A stretch of 39,879 nt of DNA, taken from contig CAYLUE010000010.1 in NCBI GenBank assembly GCA_964386795.1, forward strand, positions 1 to 39,879. Reading direction: 5' to 3'. The position numbers and the translations under genes were made by a program. The notes beneath the pieces were generated by a model. It did no database searches. It worked only from the letters and a program-made list of their open reading frames with translations, and was not told the DNA's origin. This stretch comes from TMED108 sp964386795 (lineage in GTDB: Bacteria > Fidelibacterota > Marinisomatia > Marinisomatales > TCS55). Shown piece by piece: positions 16,128 to 24,632 of this stretch (its first letter is position 1; each line of letters starts with the position of its first letter).

Positions 16128-17480
16128 CTAATAATTATCGTCCAATCCAAAAATGGGTTGATTTGTTCTCCATTTTCCTCGCGTAAAATCAGGAATTTTT
16201 ATCGAAGTACTATTATTTTTTATTGACTGCTCAGACAAAGGAACAATACAGCTCATACTAACTGCATCGTATACATCAATGACCGGCTTTTGCTTTTCTT
16301 TAATTGCCTCAACAAATGCTCGGATAATGAAAAAATCCATTCCACCATGCCCAGTGTGACTCAGTGTCGTCTTTGCTTTTGAAAACCGCTTCCATAGCGG
16401 GTGGTCATATTCTGATAAATACTGCTCATCATTCTCCCATCTATGAGACTCAGGACTTCTTCCTTCAATATAAATAGATTTAGAATCCTTCATCCATAAT
16501 CCCTTGGTACCTTGAACGCGAAAATTTAAACTATATGGCCTAGGAGAATTTGTATCATGGCTCAAAACTATAGTCTGGCCATTTGCACATTTGATCGTAG
16601 TTGTGACCACATCTCCTAATTTAAATTTTATTTTTGCATTGGGATGATCTGCTCCTCCATTGTCAATGATATATTTGTTTAAACCACGACTCTGACTCGC
16701 AGTTGAAGTAAGATGGAGCATTCTATTCCCACGATTAATATCTAACATAGGGCTAATAGGCCCAAGGCCATGCGTTGGGTACAAATCTGCATTCTTATCC
16801 ATCGAGTGCTGTGTTCGCCATCTGGCCTCAGAAAATGCTTTGTCGCCAAATTCAACGCCGCCGCCATAAGGTCCTTTACCATCATTAAATTTGACATGGC
16901 GCAAGTCATGTTGATAGCCGCCTTGACAATGAATCAATTCACCGAAAATTCCTTGTCGAACCATATTTAATACGGCCATGATATCTCTTCGGTAATTGAC
17001 ATTCTCCATAATCATACAAAGTTTATTCGTTTTTTCTGATGTATCAACTAAATCCCAACAATCCTTAATAGTTAAAGCTGCAGGAACTTCTACGCCAACA
17101 TGCATCTTATTATTCATCGCGTCGATTGCCATCGGATGATGCCATTCCCAAGGTGTTGCAATATTTACAGCATCAAGATCCTCATTGGAGAGCATATTCT
17201 GATAGTCTTCCGATCCCTTATCATAAATTTTAGGCTTAGGCCTTCCAGCCTTTGAAAAAAGATCTAATACCATTTTAATCATTCGTTGATCGATATCGCA
17301 GATTACAGGAATATCAACATCGGGCCTGTCTAAAAGAAGTTTAGTGTTCCATTGACCTCTTAGCCCTGTTCCAATGATTCCAATTTGCAGTCGCTCATTC
17401 GCACTAAATAATTTTTTTGGAGCAAACGCAGTGGCAAGTCCAGCTATTGTTGTAGATTTTATAAACTGGCGCCTTTTCAT
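16128..17480 (-). CDS. GH109 family glycosidase (alpha-N-acetylgalactosaminidase-like)
   Basis: Gfo/Idh/MocA-fold, NAD-dependent retaining glycosidase of family GH109, whose characterised members remove alpha-linked GalNAc. The 450-residue protein starts with a Tat signal: RRQFIK (3-8) and a hydrophobic stretch to about 25, so it should be exported folded with its NAD. The dinucleotide motif is GIIGTGLRG (34-42). GH109-typical blocks include ATPWEWHHPMA, ENVNYRRDIMAVLNMVRQG, GGYQHDLR, YPTHGLGP and GHGGMDFF. Its TAA/ATG overlaps the hydroxyproline dehydratase stop (TAATG). Nothing is missing relative to the family. It suggests that GalNAc-bearing glycoproteins are a food source. Confidence 0.9.
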   Translation of the reverse strand: MKRRQFIKSTTIAGLATAFAPKKLFSANERLQIGIIGTGLRGQWNTKLLLDRPDVDIPVICDIDQRMIKMVLDLFSKAGRPKPKIYDKGSEDYQNMLSNEDLDAVNIATPWEWHHPMAIDAMNNKMHVGVEVPAALTIKDCWDLVDTSEKTNKLCMIMENVNYRRDIMAVLNMVRQGIFGELIHCQGGYQHDLRHVKFNDGKGPYGGGVEFGDKAFSEARWRTQHSMDKNADLYPTHGLGPISPMLDINRGNRMLHLTSTASQSRGLNKYIIDNGGADHPNAKIKFKLGDVVTTTIKCANGQTIVLSHDTNSPRPYSLNFRVQGTKGLWMKDSKSIYIEGRSPESHRWENDEQYLSEYDHPLWKRFSKAKTTLSHTGHGGMDFFIIRAFVEAIKEKQKPVIDVYDAVSMSCIVPLSEQSIKNNSTSIKIPDFTRGKWRTNQPIFGLDDNY

Positions 17481-18544
17481 TATTCTTTGCTCCTATAATC
17501 TTTTTGTAATAAGAATCCATTCTTCAAAGGGTCTTTAGGGTCAATCCAGTAAGTACAACTCCCTGTCATGGAAGCATCTCCGGAAACTTGCGGTATGATT
17601 GCCTCTTTATCTTTCATACTAGCAGATTTATGAACAGTAACAGTAAATATAGATCCGGTGACACTTTCTATCATTAAACTTTCATTTAATTTTAAATTGC
17701 CTTTTGCAAATTCGATTGCTGCTCGTGCGCTGACACCAGTTCCAGTTGGGCTTCGATCAAGTTCTCCATCAGCGAATATACAAATGTTCCTACTGTGGCA
17801 TTGCGGGTTATCTGCTCGGCTAACAAAAATTGTTCCATATAAGCTATTCATATCAGAATTAAGAGGATGTATACAGTCTATTTTTTTTGAGATAGCTTTT
17901 TTTATTTTTTTTCCAGCCAAAATAATTTCATCTAAATAGTTACGATCAAGACTCATTCCCAATTGATCTATATCTATAACCGCATAATATGCTCCACCAT
18001 ATGCTAGATCATATTTAATGCTTCCAATATCTGATACTTGAATAGTTGCATCTAATTCTTGAACAAAAGAAGGGACATTTTCAAAATAAATTTTGGTAAT
18101 TTTTCTATCTTCAATAGCCGCATAGGCATTGATTGTTCCAGATGGTACTTCCATTACAATTTCTGTAATTGGTTCTACGATAGGTACAGCTTCAGATTCG
18201 ATAATTATTTTTGTCAAAGCGATTACGGCATGACCGCAACCAGTAGAATATCCATTGTTATGCATAAAGACTACACCAATATCAGAGGAGGAGGATTCTG
18301 GCTCTACTAACAAAGCTCCATACATATCTTTATGACCTCGGGGCTCCCACATTAAAGCGGTACGTAGCCAGTCATGATTTTGATAGATATCTTGACGCTT
18401 GGCTAGGATTGTGTCGCCGTTTAATATAGGATACCCTGACAAGATTACCCTAAGAGGCTCTCCCCCAGTATGCGCTTCAAGAGTCTGAATTTGTATCCAA
18501 TCAGATGGGGGCTTAAACTGTTTTAATTTATTTAATTCAATCAA
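17480..18544 (-). CDS. trans-3-hydroxy-L-proline dehydratase (proline racemase superfamily)
   Basis: Proline racemase superfamily enzyme of 354 residues, best matched to the L3HYPDH group (EC 4.2.1.77), which removes water from trans-3-hydroxy-L-proline to give delta-1-pyrroline-2-carboxylate. Evidence: AHTGGEPLR (24-32), MWEPRGHKDMYGALL (65-79), first catalytic residue Cys103 in GYSTGCGHA, and DRSPTGTGVSAR (263-274), where the second catalytic position is Thr267 instead of Cys. Racemases and 4-hydroxyproline epimerases carry Cys at both sites, while 3-hydroxyproline dehydratases have Cys/Thr. DPLKNGF near the C-terminus also matches the animal L3HYPDH type. It lies between the GH109 gene and a symporter in the large operon. 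trans-3-hydroxyproline is found chiefly in collagen. Confidence 0.9.
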   Translation of the reverse strand: MIELNKLKQFKPPSDWIQIQTLEAHTGGEPLRVILSGYPILNGDTILAKRQDIYQNHDWLRTALMWEPRGHKDMYGALLVEPESSSSDIGVVFMHNNGYSTGCGHAVIALTKIIIESEAVPIVEPITEIVMEVPSGTINAYAAIEDRKITKIYFENVPSFVQELDATIQVSDIGSIKYDLAYGGAYYAVIDIDQLGMSLDRNYLDEIILAGKKIKKAISKKIDCIHPLNSDMNSLYGTIFVSRADNPQCHSRNICIFADGELDRSPTGTGVSARAAIEFAKGNLKLNESLMIESVTGSIFTVTVHKSASMKDKEAIIPQVSGDASMTGSCTYWIDPKDPLKNGFLLQKDYRSKE

Positions 18545-18554
18545 TGTAGTGCAT

Positions 18555-20183
18555 TTATTGTGCTACCATTGACAATAACAGATAAATCGCAAAGGTTGCA
18601 CCCATAATCCCCATAGATACTTTCTTTGATTCTGACCAAGGAGTCATATCAACTGGCGCTGGGTCTCGCTGGTCACTGATTGCAATCTCTTCGGGTGTTT
18701 TTGGCTGATACTTTCCTATGGCGAGCATCACCAAGACTGCAGAAACAAAGCTTATAAAATATCCGTGCAGCCAATGTAGATCGCCTGATCCATCGGCAAA
18801 GAAATCGGGTACATTATGAATATTCTCAAATGAGAAAAATGCATAGATCGCCATACCAACAACCATGCCAACTTTTGCAGCCACCGCAGGGACATGCTTT
18901 GTAGTTATGCCTAGCAAAAATATGCCAATAATAGGTACGCTATATAGCCCATTAACCTTTTGGAGGTACTGAAATATAGACTGGGTCTGCGCTAATAAAG
19001 GGGCAATGATCATCGAGGCTACCGCAAGTAGAATCCCAAATTGCTTTCCAGTTTTAACAATTTGATCTCCGGTTGCATTTTTATTGATATAGCCCTTATA
19101 AAATTGAAGCGAAAAAAGTGTAGAAGCGCTATTAAGCGCAGAATTAAAAGAGCTTAGTATAGAGCCCATTAGAACCGCTGCAAAAAGGCCAAGTGACCAA
19201 TCCGGTAATACATATCTTACTAAGGCTCCATAAACCTGATCTTGCCTCCCAATTGGTAGTTCGGTCATATGTAAAGCAATAATGCCTGGCAAACACAACA
19301 TTAAAGGACCTACTAGCTTCATTGCTGATGCAAAAAGCACTCCTTTTTGTCCTTCAGCTAAGCTTTTTGCCGCCATCGCTCTTTGTACGATAACTTGATT
19401 GGTAGACCAGTAAAAGATTTGAATAAACATCATACCAGTAAATAAAGTTGGCCAGGGAACCGATACCGTTTTCCCTTCGAGATTTGTACGAGCCAAAACT
19501 CTCAAATACTCAGGTTTATCATTTAAGAGCGTAGAAACCCCACTAAAAAAAGATCCATCACCAAGAGCAGAAAGGCCAAGAAAAGGGATTGCTAGACCTC
19601 CTATCAGTAGACCTACGCCATTAATAGTGTCACTAACAGCAACTGATTTTAAACCCCCAAAAATCGCGTAAGAGCTTCCTAGGGTTCCAATCAAAATAAT
19701 AATTAGCCATAATGGAATACTCAAGCTAAACATACGCTCTAATGCCAATGAACCAGTGTATAGTACCACGGGTAAAAGCACAGTCACATAGCCAAACAAA
19801 AATAGTCCCGAAACCATTGAGCGTGTAGTCTTGTCAAATCTTTTTTCAAGAAAAGCAGGTGTTGTGGTAAATCCACTTGCTAAATAACGAGGTAAAAAGA
19901 TCAAAGCTGTCGCTATCATCGCAAATGCTGCAAGAGCTTCCCAGGCCAAACCCACCATAGCCTTATCGCCAAACACATCTCCATTTAATCCAACAAGTTG
20001 CTCTGTTGAGAGGTTGGTAAGTAGTAAGGAGCCAGCCACAACAGGCCAGGTAAGCGCACGTCCACCCGTAAAATATTCTTCAGTAGCATTATTAGATTTT
20101 TTCATTTTTTGAACAATCCTGTATGTGAAATACGCTACAGACCCTGTCGCAAGAATAAATGTTACTATTGAAATGGTATTCAT
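18555..20183 (-). CDS. Sodium:solute symporter, SglT-like (SSS family)
   Basis: Second SSS/SLC5 transporter of the operon, 542 residues with about 14 helices. Hallmarks are EEYFTGGRALTWPVVAGSLL (about 35-54), TNLSTEQLVGLNG (sodium-site region, about 56-68), FLPRYL, and the SSFNSALNSASTLFSLQFY block. EEYF-GGR-L-W and the ENL-like second block place it among sugar (SglT/SLC5A) symporters rather than proline (PutP) ones. It is 14 bases after the GH2 gene and 10 before the dehydratase gene. A galactose or glucose role would fit the neighbouring beta-galactosidase, yet a modified amino acid cannot be excluded. Confidence 0.92.
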   Translation of the reverse strand: MNTISIVTFILATGSVAYFTYRIVQKMKKSNNATEEYFTGGRALTWPVVAGSLLLTNLSTEQLVGLNGDVFGDKAMVGLAWEALAAFAMIATALIFLPRYLASGFTTTPAFLEKRFDKTTRSMVSGLFLFGYVTVLLPVVLYTGSLALERMFSLSIPLWLIIILIGTLGSSYAIFGGLKSVAVSDTINGVGLLIGGLAIPFLGLSALGDGSFFSGVSTLLNDKPEYLRVLARTNLEGKTVSVPWPTLFTGMMFIQIFYWSTNQVIVQRAMAAKSLAEGQKGVLFASAMKLVGPLMLCLPGIIALHMTELPIGRQDQVYGALVRYVLPDWSLGLFAAVLMGSILSSFNSALNSASTLFSLQFYKGYINKNATGDQIVKTGKQFGILLAVASMIIAPLLAQTQSIFQYLQKVNGLYSVPIIGIFLLGITTKHVPAVAAKVGMVVGMAIYAFFSFENIHNVPDFFADGSGDLHWLHGYFISFVSAVLVMLAIGKYQPKTPEEIAISDQRDPAPVDMTPWSESKKVSMGIMGATFAIYLLLSMVAQ

Positions 20184-20197
20184 TAATTATTCCTTAA

Positions 20198-23100
20198 TTA
20201 AATTCGTTTCTTAGAGAGGCTGGTTAAATTTTTTCCAATTTGAAATGGTATCAACAAGAATGAATGCTCGTAAACACCAGGATATAGTGTATATTTTTTC
20301 ATTGGCCTAGCGCCCCAGCTATTATCACCACCAACTCCCATCTGCTTGTAATCAATTAACCAATCTGTTTGATCTTGTGGTGTAATATCAATTTTTCCGT
20401 GACGCTGACTACCGGGATAATAGTCTAGATCTTCATAGGGGTACTGATGCACACTTCCATCAAACCTTGGCAAGCCAACTGCCATCAAGCCGCTATCATT
20501 ATTGTAAACCGCCATCCAGAAAATATCTGTTTTGTTTCCAGTTTCTTGAGGTCTTATATATTGAAATGATTGTTCCCATACCGATCCAGAATAAATCCCG
20601 ATAGCAGCGGATTGTTTTCTATCCCAGTATGATTCATGAGGACCTCTACCAAACCACTTAACCCTACTAAAAGATCCATTAAGGGATAGCTTCACGCCAA
20701 TACGAGGTATTTCAGGTAAGTCATTATTTTTTATTTCTACTTTTCGATCAATTTTTACGGCACCATCTCCATCAATATTGTATACTGTATTAAGTATAGT
20801 ACCAGTTAGGCTATCTATGTGAACTGAGGAAACGGTTACCAGCCCTTCAGTCTTGATAACATTTAAATCAAGAGACTTCATTCTAGCCCCAGCATCTTTC
20901 CAAATATTTGTACGTTTAGGCATCTTGTTTCCAAGATCATTATCATTTGGAGCTCTCCAGAAATAAGGGGCTAATGGTTTGGTTAGATAATTTGTAGTGC
21001 CAACAATATACTGCTCAAGCAATCCTGATGATTTATCAAAAACAAGATTAAAATCTACTCCCTGCACTTCTATTTTTATCTGAGATTCAAGATAATCGAT
21101 ACTTGATACTGCATTATTTACCTTAGGAGCTAGCGGTATATAGAATGGTAGTTCAAATTGCTCCCAGGCTACTAAATGTTTTTTGGAAACCAAAGGTTTT
21201 GCATTTCTGGTTTTAGCTTCAATGGTTAAATAGTATCTAACCCCAGGCCTAACCACAATATTTGAGGTATTAAAAAATATTTCTTTAGACTCTCCTGGCT
21301 CAAGCTTTAGTGAATTAAGTCTTCCTGATGATATAGTCTTATCGTCACCTTTTATATACCATGCAAAATCCAAATTATCAAAATTAGAAAAATTATAATT
21401 ATTTGTTATATCAATCACACCTCTATCTAAATCAATAGACTTAAATGAAATAGGCTGATAAATCTTTTTTACTTCAAAAATGTGAGGATTTAAACTGCGA
21501 TCTGCTGCAACCAAACCATTCGCACAAAAATTTGAATCGTTTTCGGCATATTCAATTCCAAAGTCTCCTCCGTAGCCCCAATATTCTTTTCCATTAGAAT
21601 CTGTTTTAGTTAAGACTTGATCCGCCCAATCCCATATAAAGCCCCCTTGAAGTGATTCGTGCCGATTTATTGTATCCCAGTAATCAACTAAATTTCCAAC
21701 GCTGTTTCCCATGGCATGCGCATATTCACATAAAATGAGCGGCTTGCCTGGTTGAGATTCTGCGTATTGATTAATTGCATTAACACTCTTATACATTGGA
21801 AATACAATATCTGTATGTTGTTTATCTTTAGCTGGTTCATATACAACTGGACGAGTGTCTTTTTTAGTTTTTAAAAAATTATATAATTTTTTAAAATTTT
21901 GACCATCTCCGGCTTCGTTGCCCATTGACCACATAATAATTGAAGGCTGATTTTTATCTCTTTCATACATCCGATTGCCTCGATCTATCCACTGCGCTGT
22001 CCATGCAGGGTCATTAGCAATAAAACCATAGCTTTTGGGATGCGATCCCATCCCATGCGATTCTATATTAGCTTCATCAACAACGTACAGTCCATATTCA
22101 TTGCACAACTCGTACCATCGTTCATGATTTGGGTAATGCGATGCTCTTACAGCATTAATATTGTTTTGTTTCATCAGTTTTATATCTTCTATCATCGAAT
22201 CTTCTGAAATAGATCTTCCCTTTTTTGGATCCCATTCATGGCGATTAACTCCTCGTAGAGTTAAAGGAATACCGTTAAGTAGAAATTTTCCATCTTTTAT
22301 TTCTGCAATTCTAAATCCAACTTGATGAGTGAGCGTCTCTATAATTTTACTCTCTTTCATCAAATAAAGTTGGAGATTATAAAGATAGGGATTTTCAGCA
22401 CTCCACGGTTTAACACGGCGGATATTATGATGAAAAGACATGTTTGATAATGAATCGATTACTACATATTTGGTAGAATCAAATATAGTTAGATTTCTCC
22501 TTAAAGGATCCGTTAGCTTCGCCCGAACACTGATTTTACTTTGAGATTGAAGATGATTTAATAAATCAATTTCAATTCTAAATATACCTTTTTGGTAAGT
22601 CTCATCAAGGGTTGAGTGAATAGTAAAATCATTAATTCTTGTTTTTTCACGAGCGTATAAAGACACATCTCTTTCAAGGCCGCTAATTCTCCAAGTATCT
22701 TGACCTTCAAGATAAGATCCATCTGAAAAACGGTATACCTCAACGGCAACTTGATTTTCACCTGCCTGAATAAATTCAGTGACATCAAATTCTGATGGAG
22801 TTTTTGACCCTTGAGAGTACCCGATATATTTTCCATTAAACCAAACATAGCAAGCAGAGCGAATGCTTCCAAATTTCAAGAAGACATCTTTTTTTAACCA
22901 TTCTTGCGGTATGGAAATCTTTCTTCTGTATGAACCAACGGTATTTATTTTATGAGGAATAAATGGCGGATTAGCAGGGAATGGGTATTCTTCATCCAGA
23001 TAGATTGGGTAAGACCATCCTTGTAGCTCCCAGCTACCTGGAACCATAATTTGATTCCAATTATTATCATTATAGCCCATTTCAAAAAATTCTTCGGGTC

Positions 23101-23344
23101 TATCTTTGAAATTTTTTGAAAAATTAAATTTCCATTTCCCATTTAATGAAATAAAGTTTTTTGATTGTGCGGGATCATTTTTTAAGGCTAGAGACTCAGA
23201 TTCATAGGTAGTAAAGTGTGCTCTTGGAGGTAACTTATTTATACCAATAATAGTTGGATTTTCCCATTCATACTTTCCATATTGCTCACAACTTGTGATG
23301 AAAAATATAATGGGCAAGAAGAATAGGATTCTTTTATTATTCAT
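20198..23344 (-). CDS. GH2 beta-galactosidase, LacZ-like lipoprotein
   Basis: Large retaining glycosidase of family GH2, about 1048 residues, with full LacZ domain order: sugar-binding, Ig-like, TIM barrel, Ig-like and C-terminal Bgal_small domains. The acid/base Glu477 is in WSMGNEAG and nucleophile Glu540 in CEYAHAMGNS. VNRHEW and ASHYPN complete the active-site set, and PRIGVKL...WFGRGPHESYWDR marks the last domain. Unlike cytosolic LacZ it has a signal ending ITSC (Cys19), so it is an exported lipoprotein. It follows the phospho-lyase gene with an 8-base overlap, and its start could instead be the TTG at 23350. Removing beta-Gal from glycans, possibly from galactosyl-hydroxylysine, is the inferred role. 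Confidence 0.93.
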   Translation of the reverse strand: MNNKRILFFLPIIFFITSCEQYGKYEWENPTIIGINKLPPRAHFTTYESESLALKNDPAQSKNFISLNGKWKFNFSKNFKDRPEEFFEMGYNDNNWNQIMVPGSWELQGWSYPIYLDEEYPFPANPPFIPHKINTVGSYRRKISIPQEWLKKDVFLKFGSIRSACYVWFNGKYIGYSQGSKTPSEFDVTEFIQAGENQVAVEVYRFSDGSYLEGQDTWRISGLERDVSLYAREKTRINDFTIHSTLDETYQKGIFRIEIDLLNHLQSQSKISVRAKLTDPLRRNLTIFDSTKYVVIDSLSNMSFHHNIRRVKPWSAENPYLYNLQLYLMKESKIIETLTHQVGFRIAEIKDGKFLLNGIPLTLRGVNRHEWDPKKGRSISEDSMIEDIKLMKQNNINAVRASHYPNHERWYELCNEYGLYVVDEANIESHGMGSHPKSYGFIANDPAWTAQWIDRGNRMYERDKNQPSIIMWSMGNEAGDGQNFKKLYNFLKTKKDTRPVVYEPAKDKQHTDIVFPMYKSVNAINQYAESQPGKPLILCEYAHAMGNSVGNLVDYWDTINRHESLQGGFIWDWADQVLTKTDSNGKEYWGYGGDFGIEYAENDSNFCANGLVAADRSLNPHIFEVKKIYQPISFKSIDLDRGVIDITNNYNFSNFDNLDFAWYIKGDDKTISSGRLNSLKLEPGESKEIFFNTSNIVVRPGVRYYLTIEAKTRNAKPLVSKKHLVAWEQFELPFYIPLAPKVNNAVSSIDYLESQIKIEVQGVDFNLVFDKSSGLLEQYIVGTTNYLTKPLAPYFWRAPNDNDLGNKMPKRTNIWKDAGARMKSLDLNVIKTEGLVTVSSVHIDSLTGTILNTVYNIDGDGAVKIDRKVEIKNNDLPEIPRIGVKLSLNGSFSRVKWFGRGPHESYWDRKQSAAIGIYSGSVWEQSFQYIRPQETGNKTDIFWMAVYNNDSGLMAVGLPRFDGSVHQYPYEDLDYYPGSQRHGKIDITPQDQTDWLIDYKQMGVGGDNSWGARPMKKYTLYPGVYEHSFLLIPFQIGKNLTSLSKKRI

Positions 23345-24632
23345 AATCAATATTACCTAAAACATCGGATAATTTTAATATCAATTCATTAGCATTTTCC
23401 CTATTAAAAATCATTGGTGGCTTTATCTTGATCACATTGCGATCTGGTCCATCAGTGCTTAGAAGAATCTTCTGATCCTTCATTTGATTGACAACCAATT
23501 TAGCCTCAGCATCAGCTGGCTCTAGGTTTTTTATGTCTCTAATTAGCTCAATACCAATAAACAGACCCATACCCCTTACATCGCCAATAATAGAATGTTT
23601 TGATTGTAAACTTTTTAATTCGTTGAGTAGGTATGAACCTACTTCTAATGCATTGTGCTGCATCCCTTCCTCTTTAATAACATTTAATACTGCATTGCCA
23701 ACTGCGCATGAGACTGGATTTCCACCAAATGAATTAAAATATTCCATACCGTTATTAAATTTATCAGCAATTTTTTTTGTTGTAACAACTACAGATAATG
23801 GATGTCCGTTCCCCATAGACTTTCCCATCGTAACGATATCTGGAATTACACCGCTGGTTTCAAATCCCCAAAAATTTGTCCCTACCCTACCAAAACCTAT
23901 TTGTACTTCATCTGCTATGCATATGCCACCCGCATTACGAACTAGATCAAAGGATTGTTTTAAAAAATCTTGGGGAAGTATTAATTGTCCACCGCAGCCC
24001 ATGATTGATTCCACCATAAATGCGGAGACCTTTTTATCCTGTTTTCTAATATTATCTATTATATTTTTTAATTCATTAAGATATCCATCCAAAGCATTCT
24101 CCCCGCGATATTTCCCCCTAAAAGAGTCCGGCATTGGCACCGTATGTACATAACCAGGGGGTCCGCTTCCACCTCTTCCATTATGCTTATATGGGCTGAT
24201 ATCTATCAAGGATGAAACATGCCCATGGTATGCGCCGCCAAGAACGATTGTCTCTATTGATTCGGTTGCAATCCGGGCCAACCTAAGTGCTAAATCATTT
24301 GATTCGCTTCCAGAGTTGGTAAAAAAACAAACATTAAGACCATCAGGTAAGTGGCTGGTTAGTGCTTGTGCATAACTGACAATTGTCTCATCAAGATAAC
24401 GTGTATTTGTATTTAGCAAATCATATTGTTTTTTGGCTGCCTCCACAACTTTGGGATGGCAATGCCCTACATGCTGAATATTATTTACCGCATCTAAATA
24501 GCGATTGTCATTTGCATCAAAAAGATATTGAGCATGACCTTTAATAATGTGCAAAGGCTCACTATAGGATAGGCTTAATGATGGGCTTAATAAATTTCTT
24601 CGAAGTGCAATTATTTCTTTATGATTTAGCAT
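23337..24632 (-). CDS. Class III aminotransferase-fold phospho-lyase, PHYKPL/ETNPPL type
   Basis: PLP enzyme of 431 residues. It most resembles the animal pair ethanolamine-phosphate phospho-lyase (ETNPPL) and 5-phosphohydroxy-L-lysine phospho-lyase (PHYKPL), which eliminate phosphate rather than transaminate. Family-specific blocks: NNIQHVGHCHP (50-60), LLNTNTRYL (72-80), FTNSGSESNDLALRLAR (104-120), AYHGH (134-138), VESIMGCGGQ (207-216), ADEVQIGFGRVG (240-251), PLP Lys271 in VTMGKSMGNGHP, and FNSFGGNPVSCAVG. The upstream gene is an HYKK-like kinase with a 14-base overlap, so the two should form a kinase-then-lyase pair. Substrate may be phosphohydroxylysine (to alpha-aminoadipate semialdehyde) or phosphoethanolamine. 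Operon context favours hydroxylysine. Confidence 0.88.
   Translation of the reverse strand: MLNHKEIIALRRNLLSPSLSLSYSEPLHIIKGHAQYLFDANDNRYLDAVNNIQHVGHCHPKVVEAAKKQYDLLNTNTRYLDETIVSYAQALTSHLPDGLNVCFFTNSGSESNDLALRLARIATESIETIVLGGAYHGHVSSLIDISPYKHNGRGGSGPPGYVHTVPMPDSFRGKYRGENALDGYLNELKNIIDNIRKQDKKVSAFMVESIMGCGGQLILPQDFLKQSFDLVRNAGGICIADEVQIGFGRVGTNFWGFETSGVIPDIVTMGKSMGNGHPLSVVVTTKKIADKFNNGMEYFNSFGGNPVSCAVGNAVLNVIKEEGMQHNALEVGSYLLNELKSLQSKHSIIGDVRGMGLFIGIELIRDIKNLEPADAEAKLVVNQMKDQKILLSTDGPDRNVIKIKPPMIFNRENANELILKLSDVLGNIDYE

Noticed and set aside
17480..18544. 4-hydroxyproline epimerase or proline racemase annotation
   Set aside because: The second catalytic Cys is Thr (Thr267), which fits trans-3-hydroxyproline dehydratase instead.
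23488..24153. Long 221-residue plus-strand frame opposite the phospho-lyase gene
   Set aside because: It is antisense to a clearly identified PLP enzyme, has a Pro/Ser-rich composition with no domain, and lacks a ribosome site.
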